From positions 28,486,457 to 28,550,456 of the forward strand of contig CM034236.1 of the NCBI GenBank assembly GCA_019916065.1: DNA of 64,000 nucleotides, read 5' to 3'. Under the pieces are notes generated by a model. It did not search any database, was not told where the DNA came from, and saw only the letters and a program-made list of their open reading frames with translations. The position numbers and the translations under genes are program-made. Origin of the DNA: Vitellaria paradoxa. Taxonomy: Eukaryota > Streptophyta > Magnoliopsida > Ericales > Sapotaceae. Of the stretch, positions 1 through 10,356 are shown one piece after another. Each line of letters opens with the position of its first letter. The first letter of the stretch is position 1.

Positions 1-640
1 AAACCAAAAGGGTTGACATGTAAGTATAAATGTGCTAAATTCATGCATTTAAGCTAAAACAAAAATGCTCAAATTTTGAAAATTTTGACAATTTTAGCAC
101 AAAGTGTCATCATGCAAACTCTACCCCCCAACTTAAACTAAACATTGTCCTCAATGTGAAAACTATAATGCATAAGTGGGTCTGTAGTGTGCAAAGTGAG
201 CATGATGATGAGCATGAAATAATAGCCACAAAAGGCACAAATAAGAACATAGCACAAATTAAACCAAGCATGCACCCATTATTCAAGCCCTTTAAGGCAT
301 CACCCAAAACACCCCCCAACCTAGATTCTACAGCACTCCCAACAACAGCAATTATATATAATGGAGTACCAAAATTGAAAGTGCAAGATTAAATAAGAAG
401 GAGAGGAAAGGTATTACCTCAAGAGTTTCCTTATTTGAAGAAAACAAAAGAAACTATTCAATAGAAAAGGTTAGACATAAATTGAAATGAAAATAAGACA
501 AGAAAAATGGTTAGTACGAAAGAAGAAATAAAAATAAAAGAAAAGAAAATAAAGGAAAAGAATCAAATTAAAAAGAACTATGAAAATAAGAAAATGAAAA
601 AGCTAATCTACTATGTACAAATGAAATGAAAACAAAAGTG
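1..640 (-). other. Non-coding 3' internal region of TR-GAG copy 1
   Basis: This stretch lies downstream of gag on the minus strand and is a close copy of 24140-24779. It is AT-rich and low in complexity (A- and G-rich runs at 440-600). Short open frames of 60-80 codons on both strands reflect that composition and are not supported as genes. It contains the conserved motif listed at 121-157. Confidence 0.7.
121..157 (-). promoter_or_regulatory. Conserved internal motif with purine tract
   Basis: On the minus strand the sequence reads ATTGAGGACAATG, a short AT spacer, then AAGTTGGGGGGTAG. The same arrangement is found at 24626-24660 (TR-GAG copy 2) and 30610-30643 (Athila). Its G tract matches the terminal polypurine tracts of both element types. 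An internal polypurine tract or conserved cis element is a likely role; this is inference. Confidence 0.55.
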
Positions 641-2434
641 TTATCCAACACCCTCTCTATCCCATGCATCCACAAATGGTTTACGAAATAAAATGTTCTC
701 TGCGGGCCCACGAAGCACTGAATATGGATGCTTTTCAAGTGTAAAACACACCAAAGAATGAAAGGCCAAGTGAGGTTCTTGAAACCTCGGATGTGGCCAA
801 AGAGTAAGTGCAGGTATGGACATGGTTGGCTCGATTAGTCTCTTGATACCCAAGAAATTTATGAATGTGGAAATGGTGGGTTCAATAAGTCTTTCAATGC
901 CCAAGAAATCTATAGGTGTGGAAATGGTGGGTTTGAATGATCTCTTAACACCCAAAAAATCAATGTAAGCCTTCCCCGTGTCTACTACCTCTCCCCAATG
1001 ATGGCCGATCTCATGGTAGTCACTCACAATTTCCATAGTAAGACTTTTGGATTGGACTAAGTCAGGAGATGAGAGGTGTGCACCACTCTCAACCTCGGTT
1101 GTGTAGTGGAGTGAACTAGGGTCAACCGATTCAATGATATATTCCTCGGACCATGTGGCATTCAAATGCTCAGTTGGAGTCAAAGGACTCTCAATGAGGT
1201 CTGGGGTGGTTGGAGTAGGTTGAGCGTCAAGCTCGGTAGTAGGAAAGAATTGCATATCTCCCTGACTCTTAGTAAGTGGTAGAGGGATACCCTGAACAGG
1301 AGTGTCTAAAGGAATATGAGAAAGATGCTCATTACAAGTGTTATCCCCAGTGTAGTTAGGGCAATTGTCCCACTCAGTGCCTATAATAGTGTCTGAGGTC
1401 GACGTCTCAGTCATGTTACCACTTAAATTGGTGCTCATAGCTTGTGTTATCATAGAAAGTTGCTCTCTTAAGTCATCGAAGGACCTAGACACTTGTCCTT
1501 TAAAATCATCGAAGGACCTAGACACTTGTCCTTTAAAATCATCGAAAGACCTAGACAAATTATCATTGATCATCATTTGATGTTGCATAAATTGACGAAA
1601 AGTGTTCTCGAATTGGGCATCATTAGGTTCACAAGGCCAATAATCCTGAGGTTCCTCATGCTGACCCTCAGTGAGTGGAACAAGATTGGGATAGGCACAA
1701 TAATCAGTCTCCATGCATGTGCTACTTATAAAGGATGGGTCATGAAGATCAAGTGAAATAGGAGTATATAGGGAAGGTTCAGTGTGGCTTTTAAATGCAT
1801 GATATTCAAAACTAGGCTTAAATCTTCCCTTTGGCCTGGTGTGCTCATAGAAAAATTCGAGGAATGACCATGCCTCACCTGGGGTAAGGTCAAGAAATTC
1901 CTTATCTAAGACTTTATCAAACGCCTGGTGTAAACTACTAGGTAGAGCATTATATAATATTGCTACAATGTCCACTAACTCTAATCCGTGACTTGGGAGT
2001 GTTTCCAAAAGATTGTTAAATCTCTCCCAACTTTTATAAAATACTTCACCATTTTTTTGATAAAAATTTTTGATTTGAAGGCCATGGGTGAAGGTTTGAT
2101 GAATAGGGAGGAAATGTTCAATAAAAGCTTGATGAAATTGCTCCCAAGTACAGACCCATTCACTTACAGCATAACACCAGTCACCAGCCACATTTTGCAA
2201 TGATAAAGGGAAAAACATACACCTAAGTCTCTCACTCTTTCTAGAATCATCACATAAACCACATGCTACCTTAAACCTATCAAGGTGAAGACATGGGTCT
2301 TCTTCCTCATGCCCAAAGAATTGAGGAAGCATACTATAGGTGTCTAATGTAAAAGCATATCCAAACATGCCACCTAGATACTCTATGTATTCTCGGGTAT
2401 CAAAAGGGCCATGTACAAGATCACCAACTTCCAT
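641..2434 (-). CDS. gag: Gag polyprotein of gag-only LTR element, 597 aa
   Basis: This would be the structural (capsid-type) protein of the retrotransposon, assembling cytoplasmic particles around element RNA. The frame is open from ATG at 2434 (protein start MEVGDLVHGPF) to the stop at 641. I chose this ATG over the upstream one at 2497 because the equivalent ATG opens the frame in the copy at 22415. Residues about 40-210 look like the Retrotrans_gag domain (PF03732 type): LDRFKVACGLCDD, GDWCYAVSEWVCTWEQFHQA and FYKSWERFNNLLETLPSHG. About residues 290-325 hold three tandem copies of an 11-residue unit (SRSFDDFKGQV), where the other copy has one. About residues 490-540 hold three copies of a roughly 20-residue unit around IDFLGIERLIEP. 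There is no CCHC zinc knuckle and no protease. It is the only undamaged gag in the window. Confidence 0.85.
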   Translation of the reverse strand: MEVGDLVHGPFDTREYIEYLGGMFGYAFTLDTYSMLPQFFGHEEEDPCLHLDRFKVACGLCDDSRKSERLRCMFFPLSLQNVAGDWCYAVSEWVCTWEQFHQAFIEHFLPIHQTFTHGLQIKNFYQKNGEVFYKSWERFNNLLETLPSHGLELVDIVAILYNALPSSLHQAFDKVLDKEFLDLTPGEAWSFLEFFYEHTRPKGRFKPSFEYHAFKSHTEPSLYTPISLDLHDPSFISSTCMETDYCAYPNLVPLTEGQHEEPQDYWPCEPNDAQFENTFRQFMQHQMMINDNLSRSFDDFKGQVSRSFDDFKGQVSRSFDDLREQLSMITQAMSTNLSGNMTETSTSDTIIGTEWDNCPNYTGDNTCNEHLSHIPLDTPVQGIPLPLTKSQGDMQFFPTTELDAQPTPTTPDLIESPLTPTEHLNATWSEEYIIESVDPSSLHYTTEVESGAHLSSPDLVQSKSLTMEIVSDYHEIGHHWGEVVDTGKAYIDFLGVKRSFKPTISTPIDFLGIERLIEPTISTFINFLGIKRLIEPTMSIPALTLWPHPRFQEPHLAFHSLVCFTLEKHPYSVLRGPAENILFRKPFVDAWDREGVG

Positions 2435-2639
2435 GTCTAAGATCAGAAAATAAAATGAAAATAAAATGAGAAAGAGAAAAACTACACTAAAATGCAACCT
2501 AAGTTAACTAGCATGCAAACTAGGTTATATAATATGCAAAAGAAAGAAAACTACTAGTAAAGAGATGGAGAAAAGAAAAATTCACCTAATTTCTCAAGTG
2601 AACTCTCTTTTAACTCCCAAGTCTAGCACTTAGTTGCCC

Positions 2640-2657
2640 TCCCCGGCAACGGCGCCA
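2640..2657 (-). other. Primer binding site, tRNA-Asp type
   Basis: The plus strand reads TCCCCGGCAACGGCGCCA, the same as the 3' end of plant tRNA-Asp(GUC) including its CCA, so the minus-strand RNA can pair with it. Six bases separate it from the LTR end. Athila-lineage elements use this primer. Confidence 0.9.
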
Positions 2658-2663
2658 AAAACT

Positions 2664-4295
2664 TGACCGACCTTAAAAAGTGTTTCGGGTTCTACCTCTC
2701 AAGTGCAAGAAGGCAGTCGTAGTTTTAAAACTTGGTAAGTCCGAGGTCGAATCCACAGGGAGGGCTTTGTTAAAATCTCTAGACTTGTTCTCTTAATTAG
2801 TAGGTAAACCTAAATTAATTTAAACTAATTTTTTAGCAACTCAAACTTTTGTTTTAGATTCTAAATGAAAGAAATTCAATTTAATTTAAAAATGCAAACA
2901 AAGCATCTACTCTAAATTCTAAAGCGAATAAATCAACTCATAAATTAAATTAAATAACAAGCATAATACTAAAAAGGTTCTTGATCCAACTTTCAAGTCC
3001 GGGTAGTTCACTACTTTACCTTGGGATGTTTTTATTCAAAACTAGATTAGGGTTTAATTCGAAAAGTGTTAAGAATATTTTAATCAAAGGTCAGTACCAT
3101 TGATCTCAAGCGGATATGGTTAAAGACCTTTGTTTCCGAAAGTTTTTCAAACAAACGAAATTAAAAATGAATTCAAAACCTATTTTTAACCTTATTCGAA
3201 AGTATGTAAATGGTTATATTCGAAAACCCATACCAGTGACTTCAAACGAGTGTGGTTAAAGATTTTCGATTTCGAATGTTTTCGAAACAAGTTGAAAATA
3301 GATTTTAACACGGTAGATCCTTACGCATGAGCTCTCACAACCCATGCGAAGGGTCTACTAACACCCCAAGGTTTTTCGTGAACTACCCATTCTTGATTCG
3401 TTGAATCAAGAACTAGGGTTTTATGCTAAAACTACTTTAAGCATCTTAAAAACAATAAAATAGCATTCAATCATACGAAAAGAGAATTGAAACAAGTAAA
3501 ACATGATATTACGAAACAATCGAAATAAAATGAAATAGATTAAAGTGCAACTTACAACGTAAAGCGAATATAAAAGACGAGGTGAAGAATCACTACAAAG
3601 ACAACGATGAAAGCTCCAACGAAAACCATGAATCCACGCATCCAAGTTTAAAAACTAATCTAAAAACTCTCAAAATTCTATTCTAACTCACAATTGAAGG
3701 TGCAAAATCAAAAAGGGCTTTTCCTGGGTCGGCCATGTAGCAGATATTATATAGAAGTTGTAAAGAAAACCCTAAAAGACGGAATGAATCCGCGCGCGCA
3801 TAATACACTGTGGTCCGGATCGTTTGGCAGGTGGTCCGGACCACAGAAACTTTGTTCTTCAAGTTCTGCTTCTCGTTTGCTGCTTCTGACAGCTTTCTGT
3901 CCTCAACTTCCACTGAAATTTTGACCTCAAAAACGATCGATTCAGGCTTTGACTAAAGAACGAAAGTTGTAGCCCTTTGAGTCTTCTTTCCAACCCAAAA
4001 AGAATCAGGTCAATCCGAGTTGTGAGTGAAAAGTTATGATCCAAATACTGACAAGGTGTTGAGCTGGAACTTCAGCTGCACACCACTTCAACTATCTTGA
4101 ACTTTGGACCATTTTTTCCTCCTCGGAAGCCACTTTCAACACTGCTAATCTCACGTATTTTCCCCTTTTACAATGTAATGCGAGAATAAATACTATAAAT
4201 AATAAAATAACAATAAAACTTTGAAATTAACTACTTAAATGTATCAATGAGTATCAAAATGTGGAGTTTGTAATTACACTTTTCAAGTGTAATCA
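2664..4295 (-). repeat. 5' LTR of TR-GAG copy 1 (1632 bp)
   Basis: On the minus strand the LTR begins TGATTACACTTG and ends GGGTCGGTCA. The first 33 bases and the last part match the LTRs at 20591 and 26476. The middle of U3 (about 3860-4140) instead matches the LTR at 52868-54961, for example the segment around GAAGTTCCAGCT and the phrase ending GGGTTGGAA, so the LTR is a mosaic. A weak TATA-like stretch lies at 3746-3753. The palindrome GTGGTCCGGACCAC lies around 3830-3843. The 21-bp minisatellite of related LTRs is reduced to a single degenerate unit near 3330-3360. Confidence 0.88.
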
Positions 4296-4300
4296 CTGTT

Positions 4301-5407
4301 GCTATTTAGGATATGACAACAAGGGAGAAGAATGGCAAAGGACTTGAAACTGGAGGAGTCTACTATCTTGATACATCAATACCTTGAGCATGTCCTATAA
4401 TAGCTTCCCTTATAGAGATCCATTGTCATCTTAGTCATCCATCTTTAGATCGGCTAAAGTGCATGATTCCTAATTTACATCATCTATAGTATTTAAATTG
4501 TGAGTCATGTTAATTGAGAAAGCATCATTGTGTGCCTTTTGCTTCCCGAGTCAATAAAGGTCATTGATTCTGTTTTTGTTAGTTCATTTAGATGTTTGGG
4601 ATCTTAGTAGAGTTACTTCAAAATTAGGGTTTTAGAATTTTGTCACTTTTGTGGATGATTTTTTCAGAATTACATGGATTTATTTGATGAAAGATCGTTC
4701 TGATTTGTTTTCTATTTTCCAAGTTTTCTGTACTGAAATTAAAACATAGTTTGATGTACCTATTCTAATTCTTCATAGTGATAATGTAAAAGAATATTTC
4801 TCTAAACCTTTTGTTGACTTTATGACCTCTGCTGGTATGCCTCATCAGTTTTCATTTTCCATACACCATAAAGAATGAGAAGGCTAAAAAAAAGAATTTA
4901 GATCTTATTAAGGCAACCCATTGTCTACTTTTTCAAATGAATGTTCACAAAATCTTTCGGAGTGATACTGTTTTAATTGCATGTTATTTAATCAATCATA
5001 TGCCCTCTTCTGTTCTTAAAGGATTAACCCCTCATTCTATATTGTTCCCTAATAAACATTTGTTTTCTCTTCCACCTTAGATTTTTTGTGCATTTCATTT
5101 GTTCATTAGCTTGCTTCTAGGATTGATAAATTAGATGATCATGCTCATAAGTGCATCTTTTTAGGTATACTAAGTTATAAAAGGGATACCGTTGTTATCA
5201 TCCTTCTCTTAACAGATTCTTTTGATTGTGCAGATTCTACTTTCTTTGGGTCTACCTCATTTTTCTCTCAACCTCAATCGCAATCTATCTTATGAGATTC
5301 TTTCTTTAGCTCGTATCCTAATTGTATCTATTTTAGCCAGTCATCATACTTTTCAGAGTCCATTTGGTCATTTGTCTCACTATAATTTGCAGGTATACAC
5401 TTGGCAT
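4301..5407 (+). pseudogene. pol: Copia GAG-pre-integrase and integrase fragment
   Basis: Translation in mixed frames gives copia pol signatures. A GAG-pre-integrase segment near 4421-4459 reads HCHLSHPSLDRLK. Integrase core pieces include FVTFVDD, then ITWIYLMKDRSDLF, and SDNVKEY near 4777, where the second catalytic aspartate would lie. A later HAHKCIFLG segment near 5140 matches the C-terminal part of copia integrase. Several in-frame stops and frameshifts break it, so no functional product is expected. The sequence continues at 6988 beyond the inserted LTR. Confidence 0.82.
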
Positions 5408-6982
5408 TGATTACACTTGAAAAGTGTAATTACAAACTCCCTAACTCAACACTTATTCATGCATTTAAATAATTAAAGTTGAAGTTTTAGTGTTATAGTA
5501 TTACTTATACTTTTATTGTTTATTTGCAGAGAAAAGGGCAAGGATGTCGAAGTTTATAGCTATGGAAATGGCCGAGAAAACGAAGGAAATGTCATGGTTC
5601 AAACCCCACCTTGGATGGCCAAGACTAGCCCAAAGATTCAACCTAAAGGAGGAAGAAAAGCAAGAAATCAAGATACTTGAGGGTTGGGACCGTCCATCTA
5701 ATGGTCGGGACCACAGTGTATAGGATTTGAGAAGAAAGCTTTCTGTGGTCCTGACCCCCAGTTTAGACGGTCGGGACCACCGTGTATCCAAAATTCAAGA
5801 ACTAAAGCACCTCTTTTAGGGTTTCTTGGTATCTATATAAAGAGCTTTTGCACGGCCAAGAGAAGGGGAAGCCCCTTTTTATTTTTGCACCTTCAATTGA
5901 GCGTTAGAATAGAATTTTGAGAGTTTTTAGATTAGGTTTTAAGCTTTCATGCGTGGATTCATGGTTTTTGTTGGAGCTTTCATCATCGTCTTTGTAGTGA
6001 TTCTTCACTTCGTCTTTTACATTCGCTTTACGTTGTAAGTTGCACTTTAATCTACTTCGTTTTATTTCGATTTGTTTCGTAATATCATGTTTTGCTTGTT
6101 TCAATTCTCTTTTCGTATGATTGAATGCTATATGATTGTTTTTAAGATGCTTAAAGTAGTTTTAGCATAAAACCCTAATCTTGATTCAACGAATCAAGAA
6201 AGGGTAGTTCACGAAAAGCCTTGGGGTGTTCGTAGTCCCTTCGCGTAGGTTGCGAAACCCTTCGCGTAGGTTTCGAGACCCTTCGCATAGGTTGCGAAAC
6301 CCTTTGCATAGGTTGCGAAACCCTTCGTGTAGGAATTTACCTTCCACAAATCTATTTCTTTTTCTATTTCGAAAACATTCGAATACGAAAACCCTTAACC
6401 AAATCCGTGTGAGATCACTGGTATGGATTTTCGTAACCAATCATCAAATACTTTCGAATAGTCTTAAAAATTAGATTTTTATTAATTTTTGGAGTTTAAT
6501 TGAAAAACCCTAGGAAACAAAGGTCTTTAACCATATCCGCTTGAGATCACTGGTACTGACCTTTGATTATAACATTTTTAAAACTTTTCAAATTAAACCC
6601 TGTTCTTCAAACAAACACACCCTACGGCAAAGTAGTGAACTACCCGGACTTGAAAGTTGGATCAAGAACCTTTCTAGTATCATGCTTGTTATTTAAATTA
6701 ATTTATGAGTTGATTTGTTCACTTTAGAATTTAGAGTAGATGCTTTGTGTGCATTTTAAAATTAAACTGAATTTCTTTCATTTAGAATCTAAAACCAAAG
6801 TTTGAGTTGCTAAAACATTAGTTTAAATTAATTTAGGTTCACCTACTAATTAAGAGAACAAGTCTAGAGCTTTTAACAAAGCCCTCCTTGTGGATTCGAC
6901 CTCGGACTCACCGAGTTTTAAAATTACGACTGCCCTCTTGCACTTGAGAGGTACAACCCGAAACACTTTTTAGGGTCGGTCA
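5408..6982 (+). repeat. TR-GAG family solo LTR (1575 bp), TSD GGCAT
   Basis: It begins TGATTACACTTG and ends GGGTCGGTCA, with no primer site or internal sequence beside it. It is flanked by a perfect 5-bp duplication, GGCAT at 5403-5407 and 6983-6987. The surrounding copia sequence is continuous once it is removed. A TATA box (TATATAAA) is at 5834-5841, followed about 30 bp later by the expected transcript start. Five 21-bp minisatellite units lie at 6238-6332. Solo LTRs arise by recombination between the two LTRs of one element. Confidence 0.95.
6238..6332 (+). repeat. 21-bp minisatellite in solo LTR
   Basis: About five head-to-tail copies of a unit of the type CCTTCGCGTAGGTTGCGAAA, with a few substitutions each. 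The same array is found in the LTRs at 21410-21528 and 27294-27413. The Arg-rich frames seen on both strands here are translation artefacts of the array. Confidence 0.9.
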
Positions 6983-6987
6983 GGCAT

Positions 6988-8774
6988 CAAGTAGTGACTA
7001 CTCCTACTCCTACTCCTACTTCCGATGCTCTGCCAGCTCCTTCCATGCTGGCTACTCTTGCAAGTGATTTAGATGTTCCTATTACTCTTTGGAAGGGTAG
7101 ACGTTCTTCTACTTCTCATCCTAGCTCTAATTTTGTGTCTTATGATACATTGTCACACTCATATCTTTCATTTGTTACATCTTTATCATATGTTTCTATG
7201 CCTAACATTATTTCTAAGCACTTTCTCACCCTGGGTGGCATTCTACTATGAAAGACGAGATATCTGTTCTTCGAGTTAATGATAATTAGGACCTTGTTCC
7301 TCTTCTTTCTGATAAGCTAATGGTTGGTTTTCATTGGTTATTTATTATCAAAGTTCACCCCGATGGTAATGTGGATAGGTTAAAGGCACATTTGGTCACA
7401 AAGGGGTATACTCAAGTTTATGGTTTGGATTTCTCTAAGGCATTTTCTCCTGTTGCTAAGATTACATCTGTTCGTCTTATTATCCCTCTAGTTGCAATCT
7501 GTCATTGGTCTCTACACCAACTTGATATGAAAAATGCCTTTCTTTATGGTGATCTTGCTAAGGAAGCATATATGGAGCAACTTCCCGAGTTTGCTGCTCA
7601 GGGGGAGTTTAGGTTGGTTTGTAAGCTGAAGAAATCATTATATGGCCTAAAACAAAGAAATCATTATATGGCCTAAAACAAACTCCATGAACATAGTTTA
7701 GCCAATTCAACACTGTTGTCATTGAATTTGGCCTAGTTCATTGTGTAGTTGATCATTCAGTATTTTATCATCATTCTTCTAAAGGATGAATTTGGCTTCT
7801 CGTGTATGTAGATGACATTGTTATCACAGGTGATGATTCACAAGGTATTACTAATCTGAAGTTGTTTCTTCAAAGCAAGTTTAGTACTATGGATTTGAGA
7901 CCATTGAAAATACTTCTTAGATATTGAGGTTGCCGGATTACATATGGGTATTTCTCTTTCTCTCAAAGAAAGTATGTTCTTGATTTGTTGACTGCGACAT
8001 GTAGGTTAGATTCTAAATCTATAGACACTCCAATGGATCCAAATATCAAGTCGGTTGTTGATCAGGGAGAGTTATTACATGATCCTAGCTAGTACCAAAG
8101 GTTAGTTGGAAAACTAAACTACTTAGCAATCACCAGATCTAATATATCTTTTGCCACATGTCTGATCAGTAAGTTCTTAGAATCACCTTGTAGTAGTCAT
8201 TAGGATGCCGCTATTTGAATTTTCGGATACCTAAAAGCTGCACCTGGTAAAGGCTTATTGTATAAGGGTAATGGACACACTTTAGTTCAGGAGTACACTG
8301 ATACAGACTAGGTTGGGTCACCATGAGATAAACAATTTACTATGAGATATTGTATCTTTCTTGGAGGTAATCTGATATCTTGGAAAAGTAAAAAAAGCAA
8401 GCCATAGTAGCACTGTCAAGTGTTGAGTTAAAGTATAGAGCCACGTTACACATATGCTGTGAGTTGATCTAGATATAAAACATGTTAAAAGAATTGGGAG
8501 TTCATCATTCACAACCCATGGAGTTACTATGTAATAATCAGGTTGTGATTCATATTGCCTTTAGTCCAGTATTTCATAAGTAGACTAAACATATTGAGGT
8601 CGGCTATCATTTTGTCAGAGAAATGATTCTTTAGAATGTGATCAAAATGAGTTATGGGAAGTCTAAAGACCAACTTGCTGATTTGTTTACTAAAACTCTT
8701 GGGAGACCTAGAGTAAGGTTTATTTGTATCAAGTCAGGAACAAATGATATATATATGCTCCAGCTTGAGAGGAG
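6988..8774 (+). pseudogene. pol: Copia reverse transcriptase and RNase H remnant
   Basis: It continues the copia element after the solo LTR. A linker (about 6994-7251) is followed by reverse transcriptase: LKAHLVTKGYTQVYGLDFSK near 7380, the stretch ending MKNAFLYGDL near 7550, LYGLKQ near 7640, and the active-site block VYVDDIVITGDD near 7804-7838. A leucine-protein GKLNYLAITR segment follows near 8110. RNase H pieces include WKSKKS near 8383, KHIEVGYHFVRE near 8590 and LADLFTKTLG near 8670. Frameshifts and stops are frequent and a short stretch near 7630-7675 is duplicated. A purine-rich tract CTTGAGAGGAG (8764-8774) precedes the 3' LTR. Confidence 0.87.
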
Positions 8775-8897
8775 TGTTAATATATATTCATGTACATGTG
8801 TCACTGGTATTTATATATTTAGGTTGATAGATAATGTATCTAGTCTAGATTATCTGTAGAGTATTTATTGTGTTTGATTATAAATAATAATCTAACA
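8775..8897 (+). repeat. Putative short 3' LTR of the copia element
   Basis: Directly after the purine tract the sequence starts TGTTAATATATA and 123 bp later ends TCTAACA, giving the TGTTA...TAACA short inverted ends common in copia LTRs. No second LTR is in the window, so the end is inferred from the inverted ends alone. Confidence 0.6.
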
Positions 8898-8949
8898 CTA
8901 CCCATTTGGTCGTCAAGCCATTCAATGAAACCCTCTTCAATCTACAAAA

Positions 8950-9168
8950 GATAATCTATATACACATAGATATACACATATATATGTATATATACACATA
9001 CAAGCATTAAAAGATAAAATGTATGATTAAAGGGTACAAAACCTTAATACAAAATCAAATTCTTGATCTATTACTTAAAACATATATTACATCTGTTCAC
9101 ATTACCAATTCAAATATGAGAAATTTAGAGAGAGAGAGAGAGTGCATGCGCGCGCGCGCGCTCGCGCG
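8950..9168. repeat. Simple-sequence tracts
   Basis: There is a TA/CA-rich tract at about 8957-9004, an (AG)8 run at 9127-9142, and an alternating GC run at 9148-9168 broken by one CT. The alternating GC run is the only GC-rich spot in several kilobases of AT-rich DNA. Confidence 0.85.
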
Positions 9169-9954
9169 TTTGTGTTTTCATTTCTGCTTTTATCAACTCT
9201 AAGCTCCCAATTTAGAGTTTTGTTCTTAAATAGGTTGAAACAGGGTATATAGATTTAGAACCTGTTTACTTTAGATTAGATCTAGATCGAGTTTGTAAAT
9301 TTTGGATCTAGATCACATTTGGATCCATCAAATTTGATCCAAGTCTAGTCACTCAGAGCTTGTTCCTTATCATGATGTGATCCCACTCATCATTTAAGGA
9401 AGAGCTTCTCAATCATACTAAAAAAAAGTATGAAAGAAAAATATTAATTAATTGTTGTTCACTTCTTTGAACCTTTTGGTTAAAGCCATTAGTTTAAGTC
9501 AACTCTAACCAAAAGTCATTGGACTCACAGGTGCAATCCAAGTTGAATAGTTATATAAAGCAACGTTAAAAATAGTTGATGAAACCAACTCCTTGGTCGA
9601 ACTTTTAAATTTTTTTAAACAATATCCTCTATCCACCCAAAATTTAAAATAGGTATATAAGTAATTTTACAAATTCTACAAGTTATTTAAGTAATTTTAT
9701 CTTTTTTTTTTCCTTACATGCCCCTTAGCTTTCCCTGCGTTTCTTTATCTTCTTAAAATACTCCCAAATCATTCACTATCTACTTAAATACCATTATTTA
9801 TTATTTGAGATAAATGTTCCAAATTTTAAATTTTTAATTACTTTTTTTTAACAATTTAGAAAGCATATAAAAAATAAAACAAAATAAATAAATAAACAAA
9901 AATTAACGAGAATTGATCTCTGACACGCAAACTGTGCCCACTTCTAATATATCT

Positions 9955-10356
9955 ATAGGGGCATTTGCTGTGATGAAAAATAATGAAAAATGTGATTTGA
10001 GTAATTTTTTTGTGTTTGGCATGCAGCTATCAAATTACATTTTTCAGAGATGAATAATGAAACTTTTTAACTTTTACATCTGCTTTTTTGAGAGAGAGAA
10101 CCATCCAAATGGTTTTTTTTTGTCCATTGGAATGGTTTTATGTCAAAATTTATTGAAAGATATGAAAAGGTTTTGGGATTTGTAGAAAAATTATTAAAGC
10201 TTGTAGAATGTTATTAGAGTTTGTAAAAAATTATATGTAGATATGTATAAATTTATAATTGTTTCACAAAGTACGAGAAGTGCAAGATGTGTTAGAAAAT
10301 TTTAGAGATTTTCAAAGTTTTTCAACGATTTTTATCGCATCAAACAGGCCCTATAT
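9955..10356. mobile_element. Candidate MITE (about 400 bp)
   Basis: The left end reads TATAGGGGCATTTGCTGTGA followed by TGAAAAAT. The reverse complement of the right end reads TATAGGGCCTGTTTGATGCG followed by ATAAAAAT. The two align over about 28 bp with a few mismatches and one gap. The interior is AT-rich and non-coding. The ends resemble GGGCC-type hAT or PIF/Harbinger MITEs; flanking TA-rich sequence hides the target duplication, so the superfamily is open. Confidence 0.45.

Larger units (their letters stand above)
1..4295 (-). mobile_element. Gag-only LTR retrotransposon (TR-GAG copy 1), 5' part
   Basis: Read on the minus strand, this is a 5' LTR (4295 to 2664), a tRNA-Asp primer site (2657 to 2640), a gag reading frame (2434 to 641) and the beginning of a non-coding 3' region that runs off the left window edge. 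It is collinear with the complete plus-strand copy at 20591-28070: base 1 here corresponds to about 24779 there. No protease, reverse transcriptase, RNase H or integrase is visible, and in the complete copy the remaining 1.7 kb of internal sequence holds none either. It inserted into a copia element; the bases next to the LTR, CTGTT (4296-4300), are the expected 5-bp target duplication, whose partner lies outside the window. Classification as a non-autonomous gag-only element of the Ty3/gypsy Athila type is inferred from the primer site and gag family. Confidence 0.9.
4296..8897 (+). mobile_element. Ty1/copia element remnant, interrupted
   Basis: Copia-type integrase and reverse transcriptase coding remnants lie in the plus orientation on both sides of a solo LTR, followed by a purine-rich tract and a short 3' LTR. 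The 5' end was lost to, or lies beyond, the TR-GAG insertion that ends at 4295. Removing the solo LTR and one copy of its target duplication restores continuous copia sequence. The domain order integrase before reverse transcriptase identifies Ty1/copia. Confidence 0.88.
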
